DNA of 34,781 bases from an uncultured Clostridium sp. (GCA_946495905.1 CAMMEP010000002.1:1-34781); one strand, 5' to 3'. Shown: positions 15,337-24,232, counted from the first letter of the stretch. Translations and numbers: made by a program. The notes: generated by a model not told the origin, from the sequence alone.

Positions 15337-16330
15337 ATGATAAATCCAGATCAAAATCCTGAATTTGTTAACTCGTTTTTAGATTATTCTATTACTATTC
15401 TAAATAAGTCTCCAAATTCAGTGAAAGAATATAATTATGATTTAAATATGTTTTTAAAATATATGAAAATTCATTTTAAATTAACGGATGAAAAGGACTT
15501 GAAAAAAATTTCAATTAAAGATTTTAGTTTAGATACATTAAAACGAATTACTTTAGATGATATTCATGCCTTTCTTTCCTACCTTGCCCTTAATCAGCGG
15601 GAGTAAGCCTGCTACAAGAGCGAGAAAGATTTCGACAATACGTATTTTTTTCTCTTATTTATCACAAAAGGCAAATTTAATAGAAAGTAATCCTGCTCAA
15701 AACTTAGAGACGCCAAAATTAGATAAGCGTTTACCTAAATATTTATCACTAGATGATAGTAAAAAATTATTGAATGTAACAGAGAAAGACGAAAATGATG
15801 AAAATAAAGAGCGTGATTTTGCTATTATCACTCTATTTCTTAATTGTGGCTTACGTTTATCTGAACTAGTCGGAATTAATTTGCAAGATATTGATTTTAA
15901 TGAATATAAAATGAATGTTATTGGTAAAGGAAATAAAGAACGAACTATATACCTAAATAAAGCTTGTATCGATGCAATAAAGGAATATATTAAAGTTCGC
16001 CCCACGGAAGGTCTTAAAAACGATTCTAAAGCTTCTAATAAAGCTTTATTTTTAAGTAAGCGTCGTGAACGTATTAGCAATAGAACTGTTCAATATATTG
16101 TAGAAAAAGAATTAAGAAAAGCAGGTCTTGATACTTCTAAATATTCTACTCATAAATTAAGACATACGGCTGCTACTCTAATGTATCAATATGGTCAAGT
16201 AGATATTCGTGCTTTACAAGAATTATTAGGACATAAAAGTATATCTACCACTGAAATTTATACACATGTAAGTAATGAACAAGTAAGGAATGCTGTAGAA
16301 AGTAATCCACTATCAGATTTTAATTCATAA
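15337..16330 (+). CDS. XerC/XerD-type tyrosine recombinase, interrupted by a CGG +1 shift
   Basis: A chromosome-dimer-resolution type recombinase of about 330 residues when read across one shift. ATG 15337 follows GAGGTG. The zero frame gives the SAM-like core-binding domain (FLDYSITILNKSPNSVKEYNYDL...DDIHAFLSYLALNQ), then CGG at 15598-15600, GAG and TAA. Skipping the C gives GGG (15599) and continues GSKPATRARKISTIRIFFSYL, the expected next helix, then the full catalytic domain: Arg in NCGLRLSEL, Lys in GKGNKERT, HKLRHTAAT, LGHKSISTTEIYTHV. All R-K-H-R-H-Y residues are present, so the rest of the gene is intact. XerC versus XerD cannot be settled here. If the shift is not decoded this is a pseudogene. 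Confidence 0.85.
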
Positions 16331-16416
16331 AATAAGAATATTAAATTAACATTCTAATTGTTCATAATTAATTATTAAATATAATAGCAATACATTATTA
16401 TAAAAAGGAGAAACTT

Positions 16417-17754
16417 ATGACAAATAAAATAGAAAAAATAATGAATAAAACAATGTATGGAATACTTTTCTTGATACCCTTACTTATCTTACCACAAGAA
16501 GTAAAAGTCATACCCTATAATATATTAAAATATGTTACTTTACTAATTTGTGGACTTATATTATTAATATTGTTAATTTTAAAACGTAAAGAGTTAAAAT
16601 TTGATTTAATTGATAAAACCTTAATTGCTTTTTATATACTTATAGTTATTAGCACAATTTTTTCAATTGATATTAAAAAATCTATCCTAGGAGAAAGAAA
16701 TAGATTCGAAGGTTTATTAACTTTTACAGTATATTTCTTAACTTATTATTGTGCTAAGTATTATTTTAAATATCATAAAAAATTAATAATATATGCTATT
16801 ATTGTTATTTGCATTACATCAATTATTGGGATTTTGCAATATTACAATATATTTCCACTTTATTATCTTTTTGATGCTTTTCATATTCCTTATTTTCCAG
16901 GATTTGCTTCTTCTACCTTTGGTAATACTAACTTTTTTGGAAGCTTTCTTTCCATGGCTGTTTCTTTTATGATGGCATTATATATTATTAAAGGCAAAAA
17001 GCTTTATTTAATAGTTAGTTATTTATCTTTTTATATGATAATTCTTACCATGACTAGGAGCTCTTGGATTGGAGTTGCTTTTGCTTCCATCTTTGGCCTT
17101 ATTTATGTTATAAAAAATAGAAATAAGGAAATTATAAAAAGAACACTTCATATTATTATTGGTTTTGTTATTATTTTTATTACCATTTTAAATACGCCAG
17201 ATTCTATAACAAATAACCTACCTAATTATTCCAAAATGATGTCTTTAGATAATCGATTAGAAGTAATAAATAATGAATTAAAAGCAACAATAAAAACTGG
17301 TAATGTTGAAGAAGATTTTGGTAGTGGTAGAATTGGAATTTGGAAAATGGTACTAACAGTAACTGCTATGCATCCATTACTTGGAACAGGGCCAGATACT
17401 TTAGCAAAATCCTTATTATATAATTTGCCGGATGTTACTATAAACTTTATTGAAACAACAAATACCTATATTGACAAAGCGCATAATGAATATTTGCAGA
17501 TTGCTGCTACTATTGGTATTCCAGCTCTGATAGTTTATTTAGCGTTTTTGGCACAAATATTATCTAAACAGAAAAATATGTTTCAAGATAATAGTACTTT
17601 TATTTTAGTAATACCAATTATTTCTTATCTTGTTCAGGCCTTCTTTAATATTAGTACAATAGGCGTTGCACCAATCTTTTGGATGCTTTTAGGAATGGTT
17701 CAAAATTCAAAGTTTAAAAATGAATTGTTGCAGCAGAAATTATTAGAAAATTAG
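16417..17754 (+). CDS. O-antigen ligase/polymerase-like membrane protein
   Basis: A 445-residue polytopic membrane protein of the Wzy/O-antigen ligase family, with about ten hydrophobic helices. Typical features: ILGERNRFEGLLTF before a large loop, GFASSTFGNTNFFGSFLSM, MTRSSWIGVAF, and the extracytoplasmic GRIGIWKMVLTVTAMHPLLGTGPDTLAK and DKAHNEYLQIAATIGIPALI, where the conserved Arg and His of the ligase active region lie. In Gram-positives such proteins polymerise or attach surface glycans. The ribosome site is AAAAGGAG. It stands alone between the recombinase and a bidirectional terminator; no glycosyltransferase is adjacent. Confidence 0.85.
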   Translation: MTNKIEKIMNKTMYGILFLIPLLILPQEVKVIPYNILKYVTLLICGLILLILLILKRKELKFDLIDKTLIAFYILIVISTIFSIDIKKSILGERNRFEGLLTFTVYFLTYYCAKYYFKYHKKLIIYAIIVICITSIIGILQYYNIFPLYYLFDAFHIPYFPGFASSTFGNTNFFGSFLSMAVSFMMALYIIKGKKLYLIVSYLSFYMIILTMTRSSWIGVAFASIFGLIYVIKNRNKEIIKRTLHIIIGFVIIFITILNTPDSITNNLPNYSKMMSLDNRLEVINNELKATIKTGNVEEDFGSGRIGIWKMVLTVTAMHPLLGTGPDTLAKSLLYNLPDVTINFIETTNTYIDKAHNEYLQIAATIGIPALIVYLAFLAQILSKQKNMFQDNSTFILVIPIISYLVQAFFNISTIGVAPIFWMLLGMVQNSKFKNELLQQKLLEN

Positions 17755-17844
17755 TATAAATTATAGTTTTTATCTATAATAAAACATAAATTTATTAAGC
17801 AAAGATTGTAGCCTAAGTATCACATAACTTGGTTATTTATGGAT

Positions 17845-17883
17845 AAAAGTCCCTTTCTTTATTTTGTAGAAAGGGACTTTTTA
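17845..17883. terminator. Bidirectional terminator
   Basis: AAAAGTCCCTTTCT pairs with AGAAAGGGACTTTT. It has T-runs on both strands and lies between the convergent ligase-like gene and dpaB. Confidence 0.85.
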
Positions 17884-17886
17884 AAT

Positions 17887-18468
17887 TCATAATAGAATTG
17901 GTTCTATTTGTTCTCTATCTAGAGCTTTTTCGATAGTAGGTATTAAATATTTAAAATCAGCAACAAGTGAACGTGGCTTAGTAATAGGATTATCTTGTTT
18001 AAATGGTACAAAAAAATAATTGTTTCTATTGAGTAATTTACCTATATTTTCTGCACTTCCGGATAATCCGTCATTTGTAGATATAGCAAGTACCACAGGG
18101 TTATTATTTCTTAAATGGGATTTTGCTGCCATAAGAGCTGGAGAATCGGTTATGCCATTAGCAAGCTTTGCAATTGTATTACCAGAGCAAGGAGCAATAA
18201 CCATGATATCTGTTAATTTTTTAGGTCCAATTGGTTCTGCACCTTGAATAGTATGAATAATTTCTTCTTTTTCTGTAATTTCTTTTATTTCTTTGATAAA
18301 TTCCTCTGCTTTTCCAAATTTCGTATCTAAATGATAGGAATTAAATGACATAATTGGAACAATATCTGCTTTTTCTTTTTTTATTTCTTTTAATTCTTCT
18401 ATTACTTTTTTAAAGGTACAAAAAGATCCTGTGAGGGCAAATCCAATTTTCTTTCCTTCTAATTTCAA
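17887..18468 (-). CDS. dpaB: Dipicolinate synthase subunit B
   Basis: The flavoprotein-like subunit of dipicolinate synthase (SpoVFB), which makes the calcium-chelated spore core compound in the mother cell. The 193-residue product starts KLEGKKIGFALTGSFCTF, then IMSFNSYHLDTKFGKAEEF, QGAEPIGPKKLTDIMVIAPCSGNTIAKLANGI, and KSHLRNNNPVVLAISTNDGLSGSAENIGKL, all typical of the family. I start it at TTG 18468, preceded by AAAGGAAG, and not at the further ATG 18495, which would add residues that the family lacks. A sigma-K-like promoter lies 35 bp upstream. The partner dpaA is not adjacent, which is less usual. Confidence 0.9.
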   Translation of the reverse strand: MKLEGKKIGFALTGSFCTFKKVIEELKEIKKEKADIVPIMSFNSYHLDTKFGKAEEFIKEIKEITEKEEIIHTIQGAEPIGPKKLTDIMVIAPCSGNTIAKLANGITDSPALMAAKSHLRNNNPVVLAISTNDGLSGSAENIGKLLNRNNYFFVPFKQDNPITKPRSLVADFKYLIPTIEKALDREQIEPILL

Positions 18469-18502
18469 AAAACAACACTTCCTTTCTAAAAACATATTTA
18501 TA

Positions 18503-18532
18503 TATAATATGCTATTATGTAAAGTGAAGTGT
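18503..18532 (-). promoter_or_regulatory. Sigma-K-like promoter of dpaB
   Basis: On the minus strand, ACAC, 17 bp, then CATATTATA matches the sigma-K pattern (-35 mACm, -10 CATAnnnTA). spoVF is a sigma-K gene in Bacillus, so position and identity agree. A perfect 13-bp inverted repeat (18469-18481 with 18526-18538) covers the -35 region with one arm and the ribosome site with the other. Confidence 0.55.
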
Positions 18533-18602
18533 TGTTTTGTTCGAATTTAGGAGAACTCAATATTGTAAATATTTTTAAAGTCTATACGGTGGATGTTCTA
18601 TT

Positions 18603-20444
18603 CTATGAAATATATCCTTCTATAATATTTTTTACTATTGGCAAAAGATAATGGCTTCCTCCCCTATCTTCTACATTTTCTATCATATTAATGGTAAGTA
18701 ATTGTTCGTTTTCATCATCACTAATTACGATAGCATTAAACCATCCAAGTTCTTCTCCTTCTTCATCTTTAGATGCTTTTAATTCTGCTGTTCCAGTTTT
18801 TCCAGCTATTGTTACCCCATTAATTTGTGCCTCATGACCTGTACCATTACTATTCTCAACTACTTGTATTAAATCCTCTCTAATTTCTTCGGCAGATTCT
18901 TTGGTAAATGCATTTTCTATCATGTATTCTGTTTCGTCTCCATATTCAATGTATGGTTTAATCGCATTGCCATCATTTACAAATGCGGAGTAAATGGAAG
19001 CTACATGTAATGGGTTAACAAGAATTTGACCTTGCCCATATCCTGAATCTGCTAGTTGTACTTCAGAGGAAAATTTATTATCTTCTCCAAATTGAGAACT
19101 AGACATAGAAATTGGAAAATCTAATGTTTTATCAAATCCTATCTTTAATAATTGTTCTGCAAAAGTATCTGTACCAATTTTTAAAGCTGCTTTTGCAAAA
19201 TAAATATTGTCTGAATAAATTAGAGCATTTCTTAAATTTGCTGCACCACTATAGGTTGTAAGTGTTGTTACTTTATAATCTCCCCAGCTAGAATTATTTT
19301 GCCAACTTGTTCCACTTCTTCCAAAATCCTCGTCTGCTGTAAAGCTTTCTGTTGTTAATCCAATAGTACCTGTAATAGGTTTAAAGGAAGAACCTGGAGC
19401 CCATGTACTTTCATATCTGGCAAACATAGGGGTGTTTTCATCTGAACTTAATGTATTCCATTCTTCCTCTGTAAATCCAGTGATAAAATTATTAGAATCA
19501 AAACTTGGAGTACTTACCATTGCTAATACTTCTCCTGTTTTTGGATTCATTGCTACAGAAAAACCATTGTCTCCATCAAATTCATGATAGATATTTTCCT
19601 GTAATTCTATATCTATTGTGGTTCTAATATCTTCTCCGTCTTCTATATCAGTTTCTGCAATAGTATCCAATACATTTTCATTTGCATCTACAATATAAAT
19701 TCCTGTTCCATTTTTTCCCCTTAATCTGTCTTCAAATGCTAGTTCTAATCCTGTTTTTCCTATAATGCTACTTTCGGTATATCCTTCTCCTTTATGTGCT
19801 TCTAGTTCTTCACTACTTATACCTCTTACATAACCTACTAAATGAGCAGCTATTTCTCCATAAGGATACTCTCTTTCTCCATTGAAGTTAGTTGTTGCAA
19901 GAACTTTTCCATTTCGATCTAGGATATCTCCCCTACTTCCTGTTGTAGAATAAACTCTTACTTTATAGCTTTCTTCTAAATCTGGAAAAATTAGATTAGA
20001 ATACCAATTGATATAATATTTATTATCCTCTTGTCTATCAAATGTCATTGTAAATGGATAGGATAATTTACCTGCTAACGTATCAAAAGACATGGTATAA
20101 CTTGCAGTATATGTTTTATTCTTTTTATCTATATTTACAACAATAGTACTAATATCTATATTAGCTACTTCAATACCTTCATAAATGTTTTTATTTCTAG
20201 CTAAATAAGTTTCTTTATCTACTCTGGCCTTTGTTGACTCCGAAAGTAGGTTATACATACCTTCATAATCTTTGTTTGATAAGCAAGCAATATAAGCATT
20301 TAATACTTCATCTGGTGTATTTTGGTCTCTAGTTGCTAGAATATACCATGTAATACCACCTGCAATTAATAGTATTACAATTACGATAACACTAACTATA
20401 ATTCCTACTTTTTTTGAACTTTTTTTATTATTTTCTTCTTCCAT
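18603..20444 (-). CDS. Class B penicillin-binding protein, MecA-like
   Basis: A 613-residue transpeptidase that cross-links peptidoglycan. After a lysine-rich start comes a signal anchor (VGIIVSVIVIVILLIAGGITWYI), then an NTF2-like MecA N-terminal domain (PDEVLNAYIACLSNKDYEGMYNLL to about residue 155), the PBP dimerisation region (RGDILDRNGKVLATT...LVGYVRGISSEELE...SSIIGKTGLELAFEDRLRG) and the transpeptidase domain. Active-site motifs: SxxK in APGSSFK, SDN in IYSDN, KTG in AGKTGTAE. The MecA_N architecture is that of low-affinity PBPs such as PBP2a and enterococcal PBP, but beta-lactam resistance cannot be concluded. A GGGGGGA ribosome site precedes ATG 20444. It lies 69 bp downstream of ackA in the same direction. 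Confidence 0.93.
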   Translation of the reverse strand: MEEENNKKSSKKVGIIVSVIVIVILLIAGGITWYILATRDQNTPDEVLNAYIACLSNKDYEGMYNLLSESTKARVDKETYLARNKNIYEGIEVANIDISTIVVNIDKKNKTYTASYTMSFDTLAGKLSYPFTMTFDRQEDNKYYINWYSNLIFPDLEESYKVRVYSTTGSRGDILDRNGKVLATTNFNGEREYPYGEIAAHLVGYVRGISSEELEAHKGEGYTESSIIGKTGLELAFEDRLRGKNGTGIYIVDANENVLDTIAETDIEDGEDIRTTIDIELQENIYHEFDGDNGFSVAMNPKTGEVLAMVSTPSFDSNNFITGFTEEEWNTLSSDENTPMFARYESTWAPGSSFKPITGTIGLTTESFTADEDFGRSGTSWQNNSSWGDYKVTTLTTYSGAANLRNALIYSDNIYFAKAALKIGTDTFAEQLLKIGFDKTLDFPISMSSSQFGEDNKFSSEVQLADSGYGQGQILVNPLHVASIYSAFVNDGNAIKPYIEYGDETEYMIENAFTKESAEEIREDLIQVVENSNGTGHEAQINGVTIAGKTGTAELKASKDEEGEELGWFNAIVISDDENEQLLTINMIENVEDRGGSHYLLPIVKNIIEGYIS

Positions 20445-20513
20445 TTAAATCCCCCCTTTGCAATTAGGCATTAAATATAAAATATATTTAATGCTTAATG
20501 TAATGTTTCCTAT

Positions 20514-21704
20514 TTATTTCACTAAATCTCTTGTCTCTCTTGCTATCATTAATTCTTCGTTTGTAGGAACGACATATACTTTTACTTTAGAATCTGGTGT
20601 TGAAATTTCTACTTCTTCTCCTCTGCAATTATTCTTTTCTTCATCTATTTTTACACCTAAAAATCCAAGGTAATCACAAATTTCTTTTCTAACATCAATT
20701 CCATTTTCGCCAATTCCAGCTTCAAAAGTAATAACATCTACGCCATTCATTTGAGCAGCATATCTTCCAACAAATCCTGCTACTTGATATACAAAATTAT
20801 CTATAGCAAGCTGTGCTCTTTTATTTCCTTCTTTTGCTGCTGCTTCGATGTCTCTATCATCAATGCTTACACCAGATAAACCTAATTTTCCAGATTTTTT
20901 ATTAAGTAGTGTTTCCATATCTGCTGGTGAAATATTTTCTTTTTCCATTAAGAAAGTTACTACGGATGGATCTAAATCTCCTGATCTTGATCCCATTGGA
21001 ACACCTGCAAGTGGTGTTAGTCCCATAGAAGTATCTACTGATTTACCATTCATTATTGCACACAAACTTGCTCCTTGTCCTAAATGGCAAGAAATAATTT
21101 TTAAATCTTCTATTGGTTTATTCATTATTTCTGCAACTCTTTGTGATACAAATTTATGGGATGTTCCATGTGCACCATATTTACGAATTTTATATTTTTC
21201 ATAATATTCATAAGGGATTGCATACATATATGCTTTTTCTGGCATTGTTTGATGGAAAGCAGTATCAAATACAACTACATTTGGTTTTCCTGGTAATTCT
21301 TTTTGACATGCATAAATTCCTTGTAAGTGTGCAGGATTGTGTAAAGGAGCAAATTTGATTGCTTCTTCAATTCCTTTTATTACTTCGTCATCTACTAATA
21401 CTGATTTAGTGAATTTATCTCCACCATGCACAATTCTGTGTCCTATGGCATCTATCTCATCTAAGCTTGAAATAACACCATAATCTTTATGCAATAATTG
21501 TTCAATAACCAATTCCATTCCTTCCGCATGGTTTTTAATATCTTTTTCTATTTTATATTTTTGTTCTCCTACGCGATGAGTTAGAAAAGAACCATCAATT
21601 CCTATTCTTTCTAAATATCCTTTTGCCATAACTTCTTCTGTTTCCATATCAATTAATTGATATTTTAACGATGAACTTCCACAGTTTACTACTAAAATTT
21701 TCAT
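20514..21704 (-). CDS. ackA: Acetate kinase
   Basis: Converts acetyl phosphate and ADP to acetate and ATP, the energy-yielding last step of acetate fermentation. The 396-residue length is standard. Signature segments: MKILVVNCGSSSLKYQL at the start, GHRIVHGGDKF, VVFDTAFHQTMPEKAY, RKYGAHGTSHKFVS, ISCHLGQGASLCAI, MGLTPLAGVPMGSRSGDLDPS, and ITFEAGIGENG. It follows pta by 139 bp with AAGGAAGGAT as ribosome site. In the intergenic space before the PBP gene there is a hairpin (20468-20494) without a U-tract on the minus strand, so partial read-through into the PBP gene is possible. Confidence 0.97.
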   Translation of the reverse strand: MKILVVNCGSSSLKYQLIDMETEEVMAKGYLERIGIDGSFLTHRVGEQKYKIEKDIKNHAEGMELVIEQLLHKDYGVISSLDEIDAIGHRIVHGGDKFTKSVLVDDEVIKGIEEAIKFAPLHNPAHLQGIYACQKELPGKPNVVVFDTAFHQTMPEKAYMYAIPYEYYEKYKIRKYGAHGTSHKFVSQRVAEIMNKPIEDLKIISCHLGQGASLCAIMNGKSVDTSMGLTPLAGVPMGSRSGDLDPSVVTFLMEKENISPADMETLLNKKSGKLGLSGVSIDDRDIEAAAKEGNKRAQLAIDNFVYQVAGFVGRYAAQMNGVDVITFEAGIGENGIDVRKEICDYLGFLGVKIDEEKNNCRGEEVEISTPDSKVKVYVVPTNEELMIARETRDLVK

Positions 21705-21843
21705 TGTAAAATCCTTCCTTTCTTTAGGCTTAATCTATGTTTTTTGAAAGTAGTATCCTTTCAAATTAAACCTCTATTATTATTTCTGTCCAACATGGCA
21801 ATTAATTAAATATAAGCAAGCCAGATGGAACATATAATACAAA

Positions 21844-22839
21844 TTAGCTATTAGCTTGTACTGCTGTTATTGCGACAACACCTACGATGTCGTCACTATG
21901 ACATCCTCTTGATAAATCATTTACTGGCTTTGCAATACCTTGGCAAAGTGGTCCATATGCTTCGGCTTTTGCTAATCTTTGTACCAATTTATATCCAATA
22001 TTTCCAGCATCTAAATTAGGAAATATTAATGTATTTGCTTCTCCTTTTAGTGGGCTTCCTGGAGCTTTACTTGCGTTTATCTCTGGAATAATTGCTGCAT
22101 CTAATTGTACTTCTCCATCACATATTAGGTTTGGCATTTTTTCCTTTAACAATTTAGTACCTTCTACTACTTTTTCAGTTAACTCGGAATGAGCACTACC
22201 ATAAGTAGAATAAGAAAGCATTGCTACTTTTGCTTCTTTACCAGTTAGTTGTTCAAAGCTCTTGCTTGAAGATATTGCTATTTCTGATAATTCTTCTGGA
22301 TTAGGATTTTCTACTAGTCCACTATCTCCAAATACAAAAATACCATTTTCACCATAATTACAATCTGGAACTACCATTAAGAAAAAGGCTGAAACAAGTT
22401 TGGTACCTGGAGCAGTTTTTAATATTTGTAATGCTGGTCTTAAAGTATTTGCAGTTGAGTGGCAAGCACCAGACACTAATCCATCGGCATCTCCCATCTT
22501 TACCATCATTGTTCCAAAATACATATTATCTTTTAACATTTCTCTGGCTTTTTCGATTGTCATTCCTTTAGCTTTTCTTAGCTCATAGAATGCATTTACA
22601 TATTCTTCATATTTTTCTGAAGTTTCTGGATCAATTATTGGTATTCCTGCAATGTTAATATTATTTTCTTTCGCTAATTTATTAGCTTCTTCTTCCTTTC
22701 CAATAAGAATAATATTAGCAAACTCTTCCTCTTTTACCTTTTGGGCTGCTTGTAATACTCTTTTATCTTCACTTTCTGTTAATATTATTGTTTTTATATT
22801 TTTTCTTGCTTTTTCCTTTATTTTATTTATAAATGACAT
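21844..22839 (-). CDS. pta: Phosphate acetyltransferase
   Basis: Interconverts acetyl-CoA and acetyl phosphate, feeding AckA. The 331-residue short form lacks the N-terminal regulatory domain of enterobacterial Pta, as usual in clostridia. Seen: TIILTESEDKRVLQAA, MVKMGDADGLVSGACHSTANTLRPALQI, VFGDSGLVENPNPEEL, MLSYSTYGSAHSE, DGEVQLDAAIIPE, ANTLIFPNLDAGNIGYKLVQRL, and GPLCQGIAKPVNDLSRGC. The ribosome site is GGGAGGT. It heads a pta-ackA pair behind a good promoter. Confidence 0.97.
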   Translation of the reverse strand: MSFINKIKEKARKNIKTIILTESEDKRVLQAAQKVKEEEFANIILIGKEEEANKLAKENNINIAGIPIIDPETSEKYEEYVNAFYELRKAKGMTIEKAREMLKDNMYFGTMMVKMGDADGLVSGACHSTANTLRPALQILKTAPGTKLVSAFFLMVVPDCNYGENGIFVFGDSGLVENPNPEELSEIAISSSKSFEQLTGKEAKVAMLSYSTYGSAHSELTEKVVEGTKLLKEKMPNLICDGEVQLDAAIIPEINASKAPGSPLKGEANTLIFPNLDAGNIGYKLVQRLAKAEAYGPLCQGIAKPVNDLSRGCHSDDIVGVVAITAVQANS

Positions 22840-22876
22840 TAAAAAGTACCTCCCTTAAATTACAATTAACACCTAT

Positions 22877-22905
22877 ATTATATATGTAATTTAAGAAAAG
22901 TACAA
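22877..22905 (-). promoter_or_regulatory. Promoter of pta
   Basis: On the minus strand, TTGTAC at 22905-22900, 17 bp, and TATAAT at 22882-22877, about 38 bp before the pta start. Confidence 0.7.
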
Positions 22906-22921
22906 GTATTTTTTGAATATT

Positions 22922-23117
22922 ATTACTATTCATAGCTCTTTTGCAAATAATGTATGTTTTAAATTTTTATTTCCGGCCCCCAACTGCGTACAAACTGTAT
23001 AAAATTCACATTTGTTCATTTTAACAGTTTGTAAACTTGTCGGTCCCCACCTTAAGCACTCCAATAAAAATTTAAAACATACATTATTTGCTTTTATGCT
23101 AGACTGTAAATTGTAAT
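22922..23117. repeat. Long hairpin repeat, copy 2 of the GGCCCCC-core family
   Basis: It has the same centre as copy 1 (CGGCCCCCAACTGCG, inner stem ACAAACTGT/ACAGTTTGT, CTTGTCGGTCCCCACCTTAAGCACT), inside a different outer stem: AAATAATGTATGTTTTAAAT with ATTTAAAACATACATTATTT. The ends ATTACTATTCATAGC and GCTAGACTGTAAATTGTAAT are loosely inverted. Its right end abuts the stop codon of gerQ. Confidence 0.75.
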
Positions 23118-23510
23118 TTAATAATACCTATAATTACTCATATTCTGCATATTGGAATTGTTTGAAAAATTATTATTTGTACTCATATTATTCGTATTAT
23201 TAAAATCAAACAACATATTGTATGGCAAGTTTGATATTGTTATAAATTTAATTGAATACAAGTCTGCATATGTTATAACATCACTTTCTAATGCTCTTAA
23301 AAGTATATAGCTTGCTCCTACATCTATTAAAATTCCAGTTCTATCTACTAAATTATTTGTTCCTATTAAAAATTCGACTCTCATTAATTTTCCTATGTTT
23401 TCTCTCAAAAAAGCTGGTGTATAAATATTGTTAGTAAGCATCTCTGGTGTATTAGAATTAATAACCACATTTCTGTTATCCTGTTGTTTTGTTTCTTTGT
23501 TTTCTTCCAT
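23118..23510 (-). CDS. gerQ: Spore coat protein GerQ-like
   Basis: A 130-residue protein. Its central part (about 26-92, NIYTPAFLRENIGKLMRVEFL, then RTGILIDVGASYILLRALESDVITYADLYSIKFITI) resembles GerQ, the coat protein needed for CwlJ to function in germination. Both termini are Asn/Gln-rich and probably disordered; the C-terminus ends NMQNMSNYRYY. ATG 23510 has AAAGGA 11 nt upstream and is preferred over GTG 23519, which is too close to it. It lies directly downstream of a CwlJ-type hydrolase on the same strand, as in Bacillus anthracis and relatives, which strengthens the call. A palindromic element separates the two genes. Confidence 0.75.
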   Translation of the reverse strand: MEENKETKQQDNRNVVINSNTPEMLTNNIYTPAFLRENIGKLMRVEFLIGTNNLVDRTGILIDVGASYILLRALESDVITYADLYSIKFITISNLPYNMLFDFNNTNNMSTNNNFSNNSNMQNMSNYRYY

Positions 23511-23544
23511 TTTAATCACATTCCTTTCTTATGATATACATTTG

Positions 23545-23666
23545 GTTGAAAAAGAATTAAATTTTGACTAGGAAAACGAGTTTAAAATTTATGAGGCGTA
23601 CTCTGTGTACGTTGATTAAATTTTAAACGAAGTTTGACAACGTCAAAATTGTAATTATTTTTCAAC
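23545..23666. repeat. Nested palindrome between cwlJ and gerQ
   Basis: The outer arms (23545-23568 and 23642-23666) are about 24 bp and nearly perfect, GTTGAAAAA...TTTTGAC with GTCAAAA...TTTTTCAAC. The inner arms GTTTAAAATTTA and TAAATTTTAAAC (23580-23591, 23617-23628) are perfect, and CGTAC/GTACG closes the tip. It would form a long cruciform or RNA hairpin within the cwlJ-gerQ transcript. Confidence 0.7.
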
Positions 23667-23721
23667 AGCACCTCCATTCGAGCAAATTTTAGCTCTAATA
23701 AAATTTTATTTGCAAATTATC

Positions 23722-24169
23722 TTAAGTATCTGCATAACTACTAGTTGGTCTGTAAAAGCAATGATCTCCAATTCTTGTATGAAATGTACCAGAACCATTT
23801 GTAGGAAACATACTTCCGACAGGTAGGTCTGAAAGGATTTAAGTACCATAAACATTCACCTATGTCATTAAGCTTATTACCAGCTAAAGCCCAGTCAGCT
23901 ATTTCGTAATGTACATCTGTTGGGTTCATGTTATAAATGTTTTGTGGATTATACTGCCCATTTATTGTTTCTCTCACACAATCAAATTGACCAGGTTGAA
24001 AGATGACATTGCGAATATTTCCTCCTTGTGATACTCTAGCATATTCTCCTTCCACTGCATGAACTCTATTCATGATTACTGTTGCAACTGCCTTCATTCC
24101 ATTATCCCCTTCCCCACCTGCTTCACATTGTACTAATCTTGCGATTAATTCTCTATCAGAATAAGCCAT
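23722..24169 (-). CDS. cwlJ: Spore cortex hydrolase CwlJ-like, with a CGG +1 shift near its end
   Basis: A cell-wall hydrolase of the SleB/CwlJ family (Hydrolase_2). No signal peptide is present, as in CwlJ. Seen: DRELIARLVQCEAGGEGDNGMKAVATVIMNRV with the catalytic Glu region, NVIFQPGQFDCV, YEIADWALAGNKL, and CLWYLNPFRPTC. Codon 118 (23818-23816) is CGG; the zero frame then gives unrelated residues and a stop at 23741. Skipping the C gives GGA and GSMFPTNGSGTFHTRIGDHCFYRPT, the exact C-terminal motif of the family, ending at TAA 23724-23722 for about 148 residues. The adjacent gerQ-like gene supports CwlJ. The ribosome site is AGGTGG before ATG 24169. Confidence 0.85.
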
Positions 24170-24232
24170 GAAACCACCTCATATTAATATATGTAATATT
24201 CTCAAAATGGTTAAAATTTTTTTAATAATACT

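Noticed and set aside
17887..18495. Longer dpaB starting at ATG 18495
   Set aside because: The extra nine residues have no family match, and the AAAGGAAG ribosome site lies after this ATG and before TTG 18468.
20468..20494. Strong terminator between ackA and the PBP gene
   Set aside because: The hairpin GCATTAAATAT/ATATTTAATGC has no U-tract on the minus strand, so it was described only as a hairpin.
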